DNA from: Paragordius varius
Taxonomy: Eukaryota; Nematomorpha
Direction of reading: 5' to 3'
Length of the DNA stretch: 64,000 nt
Assembly (NCBI GenBank): GCA_964247055.1
Contig: OZ176054.1
Location: 4,526,001-4,590,000 of the forward strand
Part shown: in pieces, positions 54,201 to 64,000 of the stretch
Layout of the letters: the number at the start of each line of letters is the position of its first letter
Position numbering within the stretch: the stretch's first letter is position 1
The notes under the pieces: generated by a model
Database searches by the model: none
What the model was told of the DNA's origin: nothing
Seen by the model: the letters and a program-made list of their open reading frames with translations, nothing else
Position numbers and translations under genes: made by a program

Positions 54201-56221
54201 GTGTGATTAGTCCTTAACCCGGCGATTATGTACCGTCCTTTTCATTATTAACTTGAAATTTTATCAAAACAAGAATTAGTCTTTATAAATGTTAATTCCT
54301 ATTTTTAGTTCAATGAATACTGTAAAGAAGATGGTATGGATCTGAGTTCAAGTGGATATGATATGCATGTTGGTTTAAACCAAGTTTTTTTCATCATAAT
54401 TTTTCTCAGTTGTTAGAAACATGGATCAAGTTTGAATGGCCCATAAAATGTTTAGCCTATATTTTTGTCGAAAAGATTATGGAAGTAAAATGCATTATAT
54501 TTATCATCGATTTCAAAAGAAAAAATAAAGTTGTGAAAAAATTTTGCTAAATACAATGTGAAATAACCGTCAAGAAATTTAAATAAGTTATAACTTACAT
54601 TTACAGTATGCATTTTAATATTTGCTTTTTTCACACTATAGTTGGGCAATTCGCAACACAGTAGTGTATGGAAAAAACAACAAAACGATAAAAAAACAAT
54701 TCTTCACTTTCTATTTTCTATACACTATACTGTGTTGCGAATTGCCCGACTAATGTGAAATAAGCAACCATTAAAATGCATATGTGAACATTTGACTTAA
54801 ACAATAAGAAATCCAATGCAAATTTTTTTGGTAATACATTTTATGGTATTTAAAAATTTCTACAATTTCAAATATTATAATAAGTATTTTTATTTAAAAG
54901 ATGGGATTTTGACCATTAGTGACTAACCCATTTCGATTGAAATAGATAAATTATATTAATAAATTATCACTTCTTTGATATCATAATTAATCTCACCAAT
55001 ATTTAATTTTAGATTATTAGTCAGTCAATTATATTTTATGGAGATATCTTGATTAATCGGCTAAATTTGTATTTACCGGAAAAAGAATATTCCAAAAAGG
55101 TATGTTTTGCACCTTTTATTTAAATTTATAGTTGGCTTTATCAGTTAATAACCTGCATTACCTTAATCATTCTCACTATGATAAAATGTTAAACATATCT
55201 GATATTTGTTCATCTCTGCGAGAGGTTTAATTATATATATATACATATATCAGTATTATCCAGAAAGCATTTGTAAAAAGGCTGCGGAAGATATAGAAAT
55301 AATTGGCACTTGCATTCATGATTATTTAGAATCCAAACAAGATGTTATCCTAAGTTTATTTGCCCAAAAGGTATGTCCATTAACTAACATAATTGTTGTG
55401 TAAAATAGGTCCATGAATTAAACAAACAAAATATTGAGGAATTAAGAGAGAACATGTCATTGGATACACAAATAGAAAAGGTAAGTTGTGTAAATTATAA
55501 TATATAGATAATTGAACCCTACTTGTTAGAAATAAATGGTGTCCTCTTAGAGGCCAATAACATCATGAATCATAAATCCTTTCTTATTCTGTTGGAAAAA
55601 CTGTATACAACCATGGTTGAGGATTTATCAACCATATACCATGATTCTCAAAAAGTATTTAAAATTGAATACAGGTAAAACGTAAAAACTAAGTGACAAA
55701 CATTTTTTTATTAAAACAACCATACTGTTTTAAAAATGTAACCTGCAAAAATTTAAAATATATAATTAAGAGTGTTACCAATTTACATCCCTATTCCTTA
55801 TTATGCAACACGAAACGATGAGTTATATATTTGGCTTTAAGTAAATATGGTTGTCTTTTTTAAAAATTAATTGTCTTTATTTACGTCTTGTCTGTATAAT
55901 TTTTATTTTTACTGTATGATTTGTATTATTATTATTTTTATTATCATATAGAAAACTCCAGATTGGTACAAAAAAATGCAAAAAGGTTTACATATATTGC
56001 GAGATTTCTTCTATGCCAATGGGCAGGGGTTAACGATGAAGGAGCTGGAAAATTCTAAATTTAAGGTTTTTCTTTTTTAATGAATAGACTTTCGCAACAA
56101 TTTTAATATGGCAACAAATGGAAACTAAAGATTTGATTGATCTGATAATGATTAATCACATAAATAAGCAGGTATTCATTGTTTTACATAATCAAAAAAT
56201 AAGTTTACCGTGCTCGGATGA

Positions 56222-56264
<43 letters not shown>

Positions 56265-57168
56265 TTTTTTGCTTTAAGTGACTCTTCCTTGATAATCTTA
56301 AAATTTTTCTATGATCCTTAGCAACGCTATGCAGTCGAGTGTCAAAATAAGTCGAATCATTTCCTATGTTTTAAAAAAATAATATGTTTTGATAATAAAA
56401 TTCCTATTTTTTAAAAAATATATACTCTTTATATGTTTATGATTATTAACGCTTAACAAATGTGATAATTTTAAATTTTTTAATTTTAGAATGTGGATGA
56501 ACAAAATATTATGGGAGTTTTAACGGTAAAATTATTTTATTCAAAAGGAGAAGAAAAACTTTGTGTGAAAGGTATTGTTTTTTATTAATTCTAGTTATTT
56601 CTGCCCAAAACTTGATACCCATGGATTCTAACGGTAACCTATAATAACCATTTTATTCCAATTATTTAATTACTAAATAATGTTGTCGAAATTTATAAAA
56701 AATTTAAAAAACATTATTTAGTATTTTGTCTTTTGCGAGAGGGTGTTTCTTAAAGAAGGTCTATAGTTAGATTTTAAGTCCATAAAAATTAGAAGTTAAA
56801 CGGGATATAAGCGAAATATTTGGTAGGAATGTTGAATAGCTGACTATCGAAATTTAACGGATACCTCTTAGGGTCATACGGTCATTTTATTCCTTTTAAT
56901 AGATGAAAAATATAAAAGCGCTAAAAATGGTAAAAACATATCAAAACTTTAAAATCAAATTTATGCTTATATATTAAAAATTTGCTCATATTTATGTGAC
57001 CATTTTAATTTGGTATAATAATCTTATTATTGATTTAACCATGCTCGGTTAATTATTAATACAAAAACCTGTGTTTAGTGATATTTAGAAAAAACTGCAT
57101 AAAAGCATAAAATTACTACTCAAAACATGCATATTTTTATAAAATAATTCGTTTTTCCAATATATAAT

Positions 57169-57203
<35 letters not shown>

Positions 57204-57753
57204 AAAAGTGAGATTATTACATAACTCCATATTGTTTTCGAAATCAATTAGGATTGAGTGATCCTTTTGTGATAATACAATTACTTCCAAAATACGTGTT
57301 CCCCAACATCCCAGTGAAAAAAACCAAAACTGTCAAAAAAAGTCTAAATCCCTTTTTCAATGAAGACTTTGCTTAGTAAACTTGATAATATAATATGTGT
57401 TAATTATATTTTTATATAGTAATGTTAGCATTAAACAATGTACACATTTTTCATCACTCATCCAATTTACTTTGATGGATCAAGATTTTTTGTTTGATAT
57501 GGATTATATTGGTGATTGTTATGTGGGTATTTCCGATATTCCAAGCTTACAGTCAAATAATAATGATCTAGACGTAAATTTTGATCATACAATACCGGTA
57601 CATCTACAAGTGTTCAAAACTTCCAATGATGGTTAATTTTTTTCCAATCTAATATTTTGCATAGATGAACAAATTGAAAATATAATTCGAGAACGTCGAA
57701 ACAAAGATCCAATGGCTGATGAATATTGCAAACAACAAAACCAAAAAATATAA
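39737..57753 (+). CDS. UNC13D/Munc13-4-type vesicle priming factor
   Basis: Thirty-one exons, about 1078 residues against 1090 in human UNC13D: 39737-39783, 40443-40527, 41473-41553, 41650-41872, 42213-42329, 43915-44017, 44511-44633, 48483-48570, 48596-48799, 48840-48949, 50487-50607, 51801-51923, 51952-52006, 52092-52182, 52183 donor then 52211-52262, 52678-52713, 52742-52893, 53172-53295, 54309-54368, 54410-54484, 55013-55099, 55254-55370, 55409-55480, 55508-55654, 55952-56065, 56088-56171, 56490-56571, 56595-56633, 57252-57375, 57420-57631, 57665-57753. All phases agree. Order: N-terminal helix ([14 protein letters not shown]), C2A with Ca-type Asp ([21 protein letters not shown]), MUN domain, C2B (IPMDSN then GLSDPFV, DQDF). 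No diacylglycerol-binding C1 domain is present, as in UNC13D and BAIAP3. The family primes secretory vesicles for SNARE fusion. Seven introns are 22-28 nt, while the seventh is 3.8 kb and packed with transposons. Confidence 0.93.
44815..45565 (+). repeat. Unidentified dispersed repeat, copy B
   Basis: Second copy of the repeat at 37790-38700, same direction, inside the 3.85-kb seventh intron of the UNC13-type gene. It keeps a 60-codon open piece (about 45018-45200) that is shifted or interrupted in copy A. Confidence 0.65.
45984..48293 (-). mobile_element. Full-length hAT transposon, 2310 bp, with exact 8-bp target duplication
   Basis: Terminal inverted repeats CAGTGGTACTCA (left) and TGAGTATCACTG (right) are flanked by ACCTAGAT at 45976-45983 and again at 48294-48301. 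The subterminal ends contain GGGCC/GGCCCGCGGGCC blocks. It lies in the seventh intron of the UNC13-type gene, on the opposite strand, just before the exon at 48483. The perfect duplication points to a fairly recent insertion. Confidence 0.92.
46330..47852 (-). pseudogene. hAT transposase (ZBED/GTF2IRD2-like), decayed
   Basis: Reads on the minus strand inside the hAT element. A likely start at 47852 ([11 protein letters not shown]) leads to a BED-finger-like part (C-C spacing, ERHF), then [11 protein letters not shown], the first catalytic block. The clearest block is [16 protein letters not shown] followed by [18 protein letters not shown], found in the ZBED5/SCAN-type hAT transposases. Several stops and frame changes separate the blocks and the insertion domain is poorly kept, so it is probably inactive although its ends remain intact. 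Confidence 0.8.
49313..50443. repeat. 1.13 kb near-continuous palindrome in an UNC13 intron
   Basis: Left end CACTGTG at 49313, right end CACAGTG at 50437-50443. The arms match inward almost to the centre near 49878: AGATAGCTTATAACCAGG at 49359 against CCTGGTTATAAGCTATCT at 50383, and AGTGGAATATCAAAC at 49805 against GTTGATATTCCACT at 49888. Arms are about 560 bp. It fills most of the 1.5-kb intron between exons 48840-48949 and 50487-50607. No coding frame. Confidence 0.8.
51197..51234. repeat. TA microsatellite
   Basis: Uninterrupted (TA)n in an UNC13 intron. Similar runs of 16-38 bases lie near 13666-13683, 15817-15839, 17692-17708, 30808-30835, 35204-35221, 40669-40691, 43310-43327, 44348-44378, 46093-46117, 56226-56261 and 57174-57199. 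Confidence 0.9.
53417..53988 (+). mobile_element. Non-autonomous Helitron, 572 bp
   Basis: Begins TCTATATATTTATAAAAATG after an A and ends TTTACGCTAG before a T. The hairpin GCTGTGTAGCAGC lies about 12 nt before the end. It is colinear with the inverted copy at 28237-28827 over its whole length and shares the CCGAAGGACTTCCTCGGGCT and CGGGCCCACCCCG blocks. It lies in the intron between the exons ending at 53295 and starting at 54309. No coding frame is shared by both copies. Confidence 0.87.
54604..54784. mobile_element. Palindromic MITE, Tc1/mariner-like, copy 2
   Basis: Same family as 37490-37662, preceded by TA at 54602-54603. Arms share TTCACACTATAGTTGGGC-type ends with copy 1 and GCAACACAGTAGTGTATGG. 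The right end is slightly decayed and its TA is not clear. It sits in the intron between exons 54410-54484 and 55013-55099 of the UNC13-type gene. Confidence 0.7.
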
Positions 57754-57795
57754 TTTGGCGAAAATTATTTTGTTATTCATTAAATAGAACTAAAA

Positions 57796-57801
57796 AATAA
57801 A
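57796..57801 (+). terminator. Possible polyadenylation signal of the UNC13-type gene
   Basis: AATAAA lies 43 nt after the stop codon. In DNA this A+T-rich the hexamer also arises by chance, so position is the only support. Confidence 0.3.
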
Positions 57802-58876
57802 ATGAAAATTATTTAATGCGAAATAAATCAATGGCCTCTTTAGTACACTTATGAATGATAATGAAATCGGATGAAAATGATAAACATTTAATTATTAAAT
57901 TATATATATGTTTATGACATTTTTGATAAAAAAAATTTTAAACTCTATTCCCGAAAAAAGTAAAACCCTCTTTGAGACGTCTCATAATCCTCAATTATCA
58001 AAACTAATTCGAAACCGCTGTACAAAAATAGAAATTTAGTTATTGATTGGGACACCTTTAAACAATCATCATTTTAGTGGGAAATCATCATCGAGCAAAT
58101 CCAACTTTGGCACTCAATGAATGTGCCCTGAAAATCTAAGAAAGTACCCAAACATCGATTAGTGAGGTCATTTCAAGAACATTGTCTGGAAATTCGTTGT
58201 GGTTAAAGCGAGCTATATTGTTGCAAAGCTAAGATAATTTATTTAAAGACAAAACGTTTTGATATCAAATATCTTTTAAGTTGATGATATACCATTTGCA
58301 CTTCAAGTCTTCATGTTAGTTTTTATTCGTGTCCTACGCTCAAAGTTCAGTACTTATAATATAATCTAATATTTAATACATTGTACCGACATCATGTTCG
58401 TTTATGTTTTAAGGCAGAGTGGGTTGCACTGGAGATATTGCATTTTTATATATAAAATTGTGATCTTTTACTTTATATTAGCTCAGGTTCCTTTTATATA
58501 TCCATTTTGGTTTTATATTCTGCTAGTATAGAAGATCCACCAAATTAGGGTATTATGATTTGGTGAGAATGATTTTTCGTTAATTTCAACATTATCTTAT
58601 CTCAGCGCTCACAGTTAAAGTTTTATTTAACCAATCTAACTACGTTTTGGATTTTGGATTTAATAATAATATTTTTTATAAATTATTTATTTGTTAAATT
58701 AATTTATTAATATTATTGAATATTTTTTATACGATGAATACTGTTCATGGTAAAGAGATAACGAATTTCATATAACAAATATTGACAATTATTTTTAAAA
58801 TTAATATAAAAAAGTAGATACTTATTAAAGTTTGATAAAATTAAATAAATATAATTATACTGATAAAATCCAAATC
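57802..58876. other. Spacer between the convergent UNC13-type and AMT genes
   Basis: No gene is firm. On the minus strand, after an acceptor TTATCTTAG, a stretch from about 58231 to 58140 reads NNIARFNHNEFPDNVLEMTSL, which loosely fits a leucine-rich repeat. It has no neighbours that extend it. Confidence 0.35.
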
Positions 58877-61119
58877 TTATTTATGATATTGATGAGGGAC
58901 AAATGGTAATTGAGTTATAATATATGGAATGTAGCGATTAAAATGTAGAGATTTGATATAAACTGTGCTTTGAATTTGAGAGTGAATCTTTTGAATATAT
59001 CCCATAGCTATCGTATTATTGAGATAAGGTGAGAAAGTACCACTAGTCACGTATCCTAAATATCGTATTAAATACTAAATAAACCAACAATTAATTGTTA
59101 TATTTTTAAAATATGCAAATAACTTTTTCACAACTTATAAGAAAATTACTTTAACTAAAAAGTTTTAAATAAATGAAGCTATAAAAATAGGTTTACGTAT
59201 GAATTTCATGAAACAAACTATCGAACAATAAAATAAAACAACAATCATTCAAAAGACACAAATAGTTCTAAAAATTTAAAAATAGTACATATAAAATATA
59301 ATTCAAGGCGAATGGAACCGGTATGTACACTGTAACTATATATAATGCATTTTAAAATAAAAAGTTACGAATGGTATACTTTTGCAAATGACCTAGACAC
59401 ATTTATCATTGTTACAAAAAAATATAATAAACATTAATCAGGCCTTCAAACATTTCAAAAAATGTAATAACCATAAAATATTATTTTGATAAACAATATA
59501 CAACCAAAGTCTTTAAATTTAATTTTAAAAAAAAGTTATTGCATAAAATATTATATTAAAAAAACTTGTCTAAATTATAATATACCAATCGGTTCTGGGG
59601 TTATTGGGGTTGAATGTGCCGCATCCGGAATGGAGTTATAAATTGGATCGCCTTTTCTAGGGAGCCATGTTTTATTTTTACCCAAATTGTTTTTGTCAAC
59701 CACAAACCCCATACGTACATATTGTTTTGCATCCTCTTTCGCTGTAATAAGTTCCCTTTTTATAATAGCGGCTCCGGGGAAATCTAAATTTTGTAAACGC
59801 CTTTTCCCAATCGTCCATGCCAAACCAGCTTGTACTGGTGTAATACTTTCATCGATTTCATTTCCTTCATAAATAAGGAAATGGATACATATAAAAAGCG
59901 ATTATTTTAGCTAAACAATGATGATAAATGAAAATATTGTCAAAAAATTAGGCAAATACTAAAATTTGTCCAAAAAAGTACGGTTGACCAGTAATACATT
60001 CACCATGACTGACCGCTTAACGAAATATCCAATTTAAATATATGTATTTATAAAGTAACATTAGATAAATATAAAACAATGGTAAATTAACCATAGAGAA
60101 AATAATTATAATCATTTATCAAATATCTGTTGTTTTTAATCATTACCCAACATAACTGATTGGTTAATTTTTTATAATTGACCGTGGACAGGATATAACT
60201 GCATTCAAAAGCGATCAATTGTGACATTTATACAATATAGATTACAATAAAAAACCATATAAACAAAGTCCAGCTTCAATCCTCACGATATCGCGCGTTT
60301 GAAAACCAGCCAATTTAACTGGATGCATATTATCGATTTCTAAAACATATTCTATACATTATTATACTTAAATTTAGTAATTGGTTCACTATATCAACGG
60401 CCAACCCTTTTGGTATAGCTATTTCAAATCCATCAACACCAGTATATCCACATCGAGTTAGATAAAAAAGGCCCTTACAATCAAAAAGTCTTTGTGCATT
60501 AACGAATGTCATAAATTGTATATCTGTTTTTACATCGCTAATCAGTGGTAAAACTTTACTTGCATCTTAAAATAAATTTTTTATGTAAATACAAGGTCCT
60601 TGTAACGATATAAGGGAATAATCCAAATCAGCCATTCGAACTGACGGGGAATTGTTTTTCGGTAATAAATTTTTAACTTTTTGATAATTAACTCCATTAC
60701 AAGTTAATATGTAGGAATCATCTAACCTTGAAATAAGTAAATCTTCTTGTATTCCACCATTATTATTAGTAATAAGACTAAGTTTAGCTATTTAATAAAA
60801 AAGATTAAACTATGTTTCGGTTTCATTTTCAACAGGTCTGAAACTAAAATAGCCTCCAATATATTTTCTGATTCCGGACCATTGATCTGAATTTGACTCA
60901 TGTGGGAAACGTCCCAAAGAGCACAATACTTTCGAAAATGCCAATATTCATCGTAATCATACTACATATGTACTTTAAATCTACTTTAAAGGGCAACTTC
61001 CATCCATTAAAATCAAAAAATCGTGCTTCATGCTTTTGATGAACTTCAAATAATGGGGTTAATTTAGTAGCATGGGATGAAAATTTAAAAATTTGATTGG
61101 TAAACCTTGAAGTTAACAT
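58877..61119 (-). CDS. AMT: Aminomethyltransferase (glycine cleavage T-protein), mitochondrial
   Basis: Seven exons on the minus strand: 61119-60985, 60961-60811, 60787-60593, 60565-60368, 60339-60256, 59864-59586, 59055-58877, giving about 406 residues (human AMT 403). The first four introns are 23, 23, 27 and 28 nt, the last two 391 and 530 nt. The N-terminus (MLTSRFTNQIFKFSSHATK) is basic, hydroxylated and free of acids, as in a mitochondrial presequence. Next come FNGWKLPF, ALWDVSHM (folate-site Asp), LSLITNNNGGI, TRCGYTGVDGFEI, LEAGL-like IEAGLCLYGNEIDE, WTIGKRR, then VTSGTFSPYLNNTIAMGY and LPFVP at the end. T-protein takes the aminomethyl group from H-protein and makes methylene-tetrahydrofolate and ammonia in the mitochondrial matrix. 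It looks complete. It is transcribed away from the PMS2 homologue. Confidence 0.95.
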
Positions 61120-62400
61120 ATGGTGTTAAAAATCAAAATATAAACAGTCCACACAAAAAAATTACTATTGTGCACTTATATAATTATATCAGTATTTTTA
61201 AGGTGTCTTTGTATTGATGCTAAGAAGTTATTTTAAGTTGGTTACTTTTACTTTTGTGATCGCTGAATATCTGAAAGCTAGGTGCCTGATATACATAAAT
61301 ATATTAAGAATATTTGTAAGACAATGCATTTTATTATTTGTTATAAATTGGACACTTGAAAAACACAATAATATTAAAAAAAATTCTGATGACATGAAAG
61401 ATTCAGCATTATTGAATAATGGCTGTTGAATCATTTTAATCCGTTTGCAACATGCTTTAAAATACAATGAAGCCTACAACAAAGTTTATCAAAATTTAAC
61501 AAAATATGTTATTTGAAATTGCTTTTTTGGTGTCATAACTTGCTGCAAACTCGGCATTTTGTTTATATCAACATAAGGCTATTAAAAAGGGTTTTAAAAA
61601 TTCGATAAGTCAGGAGTCCACTTAAAATTTAAGTGTGCCCTTGCATTTGGAATTGTTTTAATTTTATGTTACATTTCAATGATGCTTTGGAAGCATATTC
61701 ATCAAAAAAATATTTCGCATATTGTGTGGTAATTTTGCGTGTCTTTGATATGGAGCGTTAAAAAAAGTGGAAACTATTTGTAAGCCCAGCGAAAGAGCCA
61801 GATAATGTAGATGCGTTATTTTAATAATTAATCGGAATAAATTCATTTTTATTGTAAATATTAAAATTTAGTATCAGCGTATATATACAATTAGGACCTC
61901 TAAATTTATACTAGACAAGCAAAAGCCTAAAAAATAATTGCCTAAGGTTTGTAGTCAAAAGATTGTAAAATGCATTCTATAATACTATTATTATAATTGG
62001 CAGTATTCATAGCGATTTACCCAATAAAATTATATTTAAAATAAAGTCTCTATTCTTATTTTAAAATTATTTAGAATAATGTTTAAACGCTATAATGTGT
62101 GTATTAAATTTGGCCCAATATAATAAATATTTATTATGCAGAAAATTTTAAATGCTATGGGGAAAAAACTATATTATAAAACCCTTTTTAGTGTTCTCTT
62201 AATAAAAAATTTTTATTAGACCCCTGATAATAGATAATATTAAAATTTCAAGGATTCTGGCGCTCTGCATAAAATAAGAAATTAATTTATTTTTTTTGGT
62301 CATATGTGATGTTTCCTTAGTTAGATTTAAATTTCAGCGGCAAGGCACGCAAGTTTCCCAATTTTCGTATGGCCAAGGGATGTATTAATATTAATTATAG
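61120..62400. other. Spacer between divergent AMT and PMS2 homologue
   Basis: Must contain both promoters and the first PMS2 exon. A 71-codon open frame at 61217-61432 begins with ATG and is hydrophobic and then charged, but resembles no family. The sequence at 62372 (ATGGCCAAGG) could be a start, but no phase-compatible splice from it to the exon at 62401 was found. Confidence 0.4.
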
Positions 62401-63964
62401 ATTAAAAAATTAAATGAAAATGTTATAAATTTGATTTCATCTGGGCAAACTATTTTTTCTTTGGAAAATGTTTTAAAAGAGTTATTAGAAAACGCTTATG
62501 ACGCACAATCATCATCAATTAGTAATTATATTAATTATATCAGTAATAAAACTTAAAGATTTTGGGATGACATCCATTGAAATTAGTGATAATGGTATTG
62601 GAATTGATTATAGTGAAATTCCTTTAATAAGTTTTCATAATCTAATTTTTAGTTCAAAGGCATAACACTTCCAAAATTGATTATTTTAGTGATTTGGAAA
62701 ACATTAAATCATTTGGCTTTCGTGGAGAAGCTCTCAATTCCTTATGCGAAATATCTGAATCCTTAGTAGTTATATCTAATAGCAGAGAAAACAATTATGA
62801 AAATAGTGTAAAAATTTGTTTTGAAAACGGTAAAATCGCATCCCAAAACATCTTTCCACGTGAAGTATATATTTACGTTTAAATTAGAGAGAGGTACCAC
62901 AATAATTTTAAATAAAATATTTACAAATACGCCTGTGAGACGCAAAGAGCTTTCAAAAAATATTCGGAAAGAATTCAACAAAGTTCTTGCAATGTTGCAA
63001 CGCTATGCTCTTATACCTAACGGTGTAAAATTACGTTGTATCAATTCGAACCTGGGGAATAGAATGCAAAATTTGTAATTTTTTGACTTTTTTTATTTTA
63101 AATAATTTAAACTGCTATTCATATCTTTGTTTTAGTCTTAAAATAGTTTTAAAACAAAATATTCCAAATTTTGTATTTAAAACATAAATAGCTGCCAAAA
63201 AAGTATACAAAATTTTCGAAATCATTATACAAATATATTGTCAAAAATATCGAAATATATTATCGATAAACTATTTATATTATATTGCAGATATATAAAT
63301 TTTGTGAGGAATCATACAGAAATTTATTCAATGTTATTACCAATTATGGCATTCCCATAAATAAATTAATAATAATTGGGTTTTTCAAATAAAATATGGC
63401 AATAAATAGTAATATTATAATTACTCTTGAACCACACCCATTATAACTTAAGATATTATAAAATTAATATTTTATCACTTTCTAACCCAATAAATTTACC
63501 CCCGAAAGAATTCAAAACGAAAATTATTAATTTTAACCCATTATGCTTAGCCGCCCCCAAGGATTAAATTAATTAATCTTTAAGCACACTATTTGGTATT
63601 TTAATAGGCTTTTAGAAAACGAAATTCTGAATTTTTTTATTTGCATAACATTTATGTGGAAGGAGTTACGCATAGGATATTTCTGCATTTTTTACAATTA
63701 AATATATGTTTTTGTGCATAAAATATCACAATATGATTCCATATTTTTAGCAATGATTGGCCTACAAATATATATAACAACGGTTCTATATGTTCAGATT
63801 TATATTTTTATGGGATCTTTCATATTTTGAATTAGAAGAGAAAGCGTCGCTTTCTCAACTGAAGGATCCAAATCTTTGCTCAAAAATATTGAAATGTTGT
63901 TTGGGCCAACCTGTGCCAAAAATCTTTTGGAAATAAATGAAACGTGCGCCGGAATTAATATAAG
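62401..63964 (+). CDS. PMS2: PMS2-type MutL homologue, N-terminal ATPase part (runs off the window)
   Basis: Exons 62401-62521, 62544-62630, 62653-62864, 62890-63074 and 63836-63964, with introns of 22, 22, 25 and 761 nt; a donor at 63965 shows the gene continues. The GHKL ATPase motifs are in order: catalytic Glu in KELLENAYDAQ, DNGIGI, HNTSKI, FGFRGEALNSLCEIS, GTTIIL and PVRRKEL, then RKEFNKVLAMLQ and CINSNLGN. These align with human PMS2 residues of about 15-230. MutL homologues pair with MLH1 and cut the new strand in mismatch repair. The start exon is missing and PMS1 cannot be fully excluded, though PMS2 fits better. The usual DAG after the catalytic helix is DAQ here. The third intron ends at the second of two AGs two bases apart. 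Confidence 0.9.
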
Positions 63965-64000
63965 GTATATTGAACTTATTATCAAAATTATTGGAATTGT

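Noticed and set aside
54452-54649. 65-codon minus-strand open frame
   Set aside because: Overlaps an UNC13 exon and a MITE; it is a shadow frame.
61217-61432. 71-codon ATG-initiated frame between AMT and the PMS2 homologue
   Set aside because: No recognised family and no splice context; the opposite strand is equally open, so chance is likely.
1-64000. Bacterial-type features (operons, CRISPR, riboswitches), tRNA and rRNA genes
   Set aside because: Spliced animal-type genes exclude operon logic; no regularly spaced short direct repeats, tRNA-like boxes or rRNA segments were seen by reading, though a covariance-model scan was not possible.

Overview
This is a very A+T-rich (about three-quarters by eye) eukaryotic window holding seven recognisable animal genes, one LTR-retrotransposon fossil and many DNA-transposon relics. 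The protein order and lengths match animal orthologues: SHOC2 (+, 5000-9848), an alpha-1,3-fucosyltransferase (-, 13917-15100), a GALNT1/13-type polypeptide GalNAc-transferase (+, 23478-33553), TMCO1 (-, 36548-37200), an UNC13D/Munc13-4-type priming factor (+, 39737-57753), mitochondrial aminomethyltransferase AMT (-, 58877-61119) and the start of a PMS2-type MutL homologue (+, from 62401, running off the right edge).

The striking property is splicing. When exon joins are placed so that the protein stays collinear with the human orthologue, 26 introns are only 21-28 nt long, all GT...AG. A second set is 30-100 nt and a third is 0.15-4 kb. Transposons sit only in the long ones. Introns of 21-28 nt are known in animals mainly from dicyemid mesozoans; reduced parasites such as myxozoans or orthonectids are other candidates. 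I cannot name the species from sequence alone.

Layout: 1-2045 is the 3' part of a Ty3/gypsy element, much less A+T-rich than its surroundings; 2290-4110 is a long inverted repeat with a recurring GTGATAAAAAA motif; 5000-9848 SHOC2; 9849-13916 no clear gene; 13917-15100 fucosyltransferase; 15101-23477 mainly repeats (TTAA-flanked family, a 1.1 kb palindrome, a hAT-like element); 23478-33553 GALNT, whose introns hold two LINE pieces head to head, a hAT MITE and a Helitron; 33921-34088 a hAT MITE; 36548-37200 TMCO1; 37490-39736 a mariner-like MITE and an unidentified repeat; 39737-57753 UNC13, whose introns hold a second copy of that repeat, a full-length hAT transposon with exact 8-bp target duplication, another 1.1 kb palindrome, a second Helitron and a second MITE; 58877-61119 AMT, divergent from the PMS2 homologue.

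The genes do not form one pathway. They cover Ras-MAPK scaffolding, Golgi glycosylation (two genes), ER membrane function, vesicle priming, mitochondrial one-carbon metabolism and mismatch repair. Three have doubtful ends: the fucosyltransferase has no visible start exon and ends early, GALNT lacks the last third of its lectin domain, and TMCO1 has a short tail.
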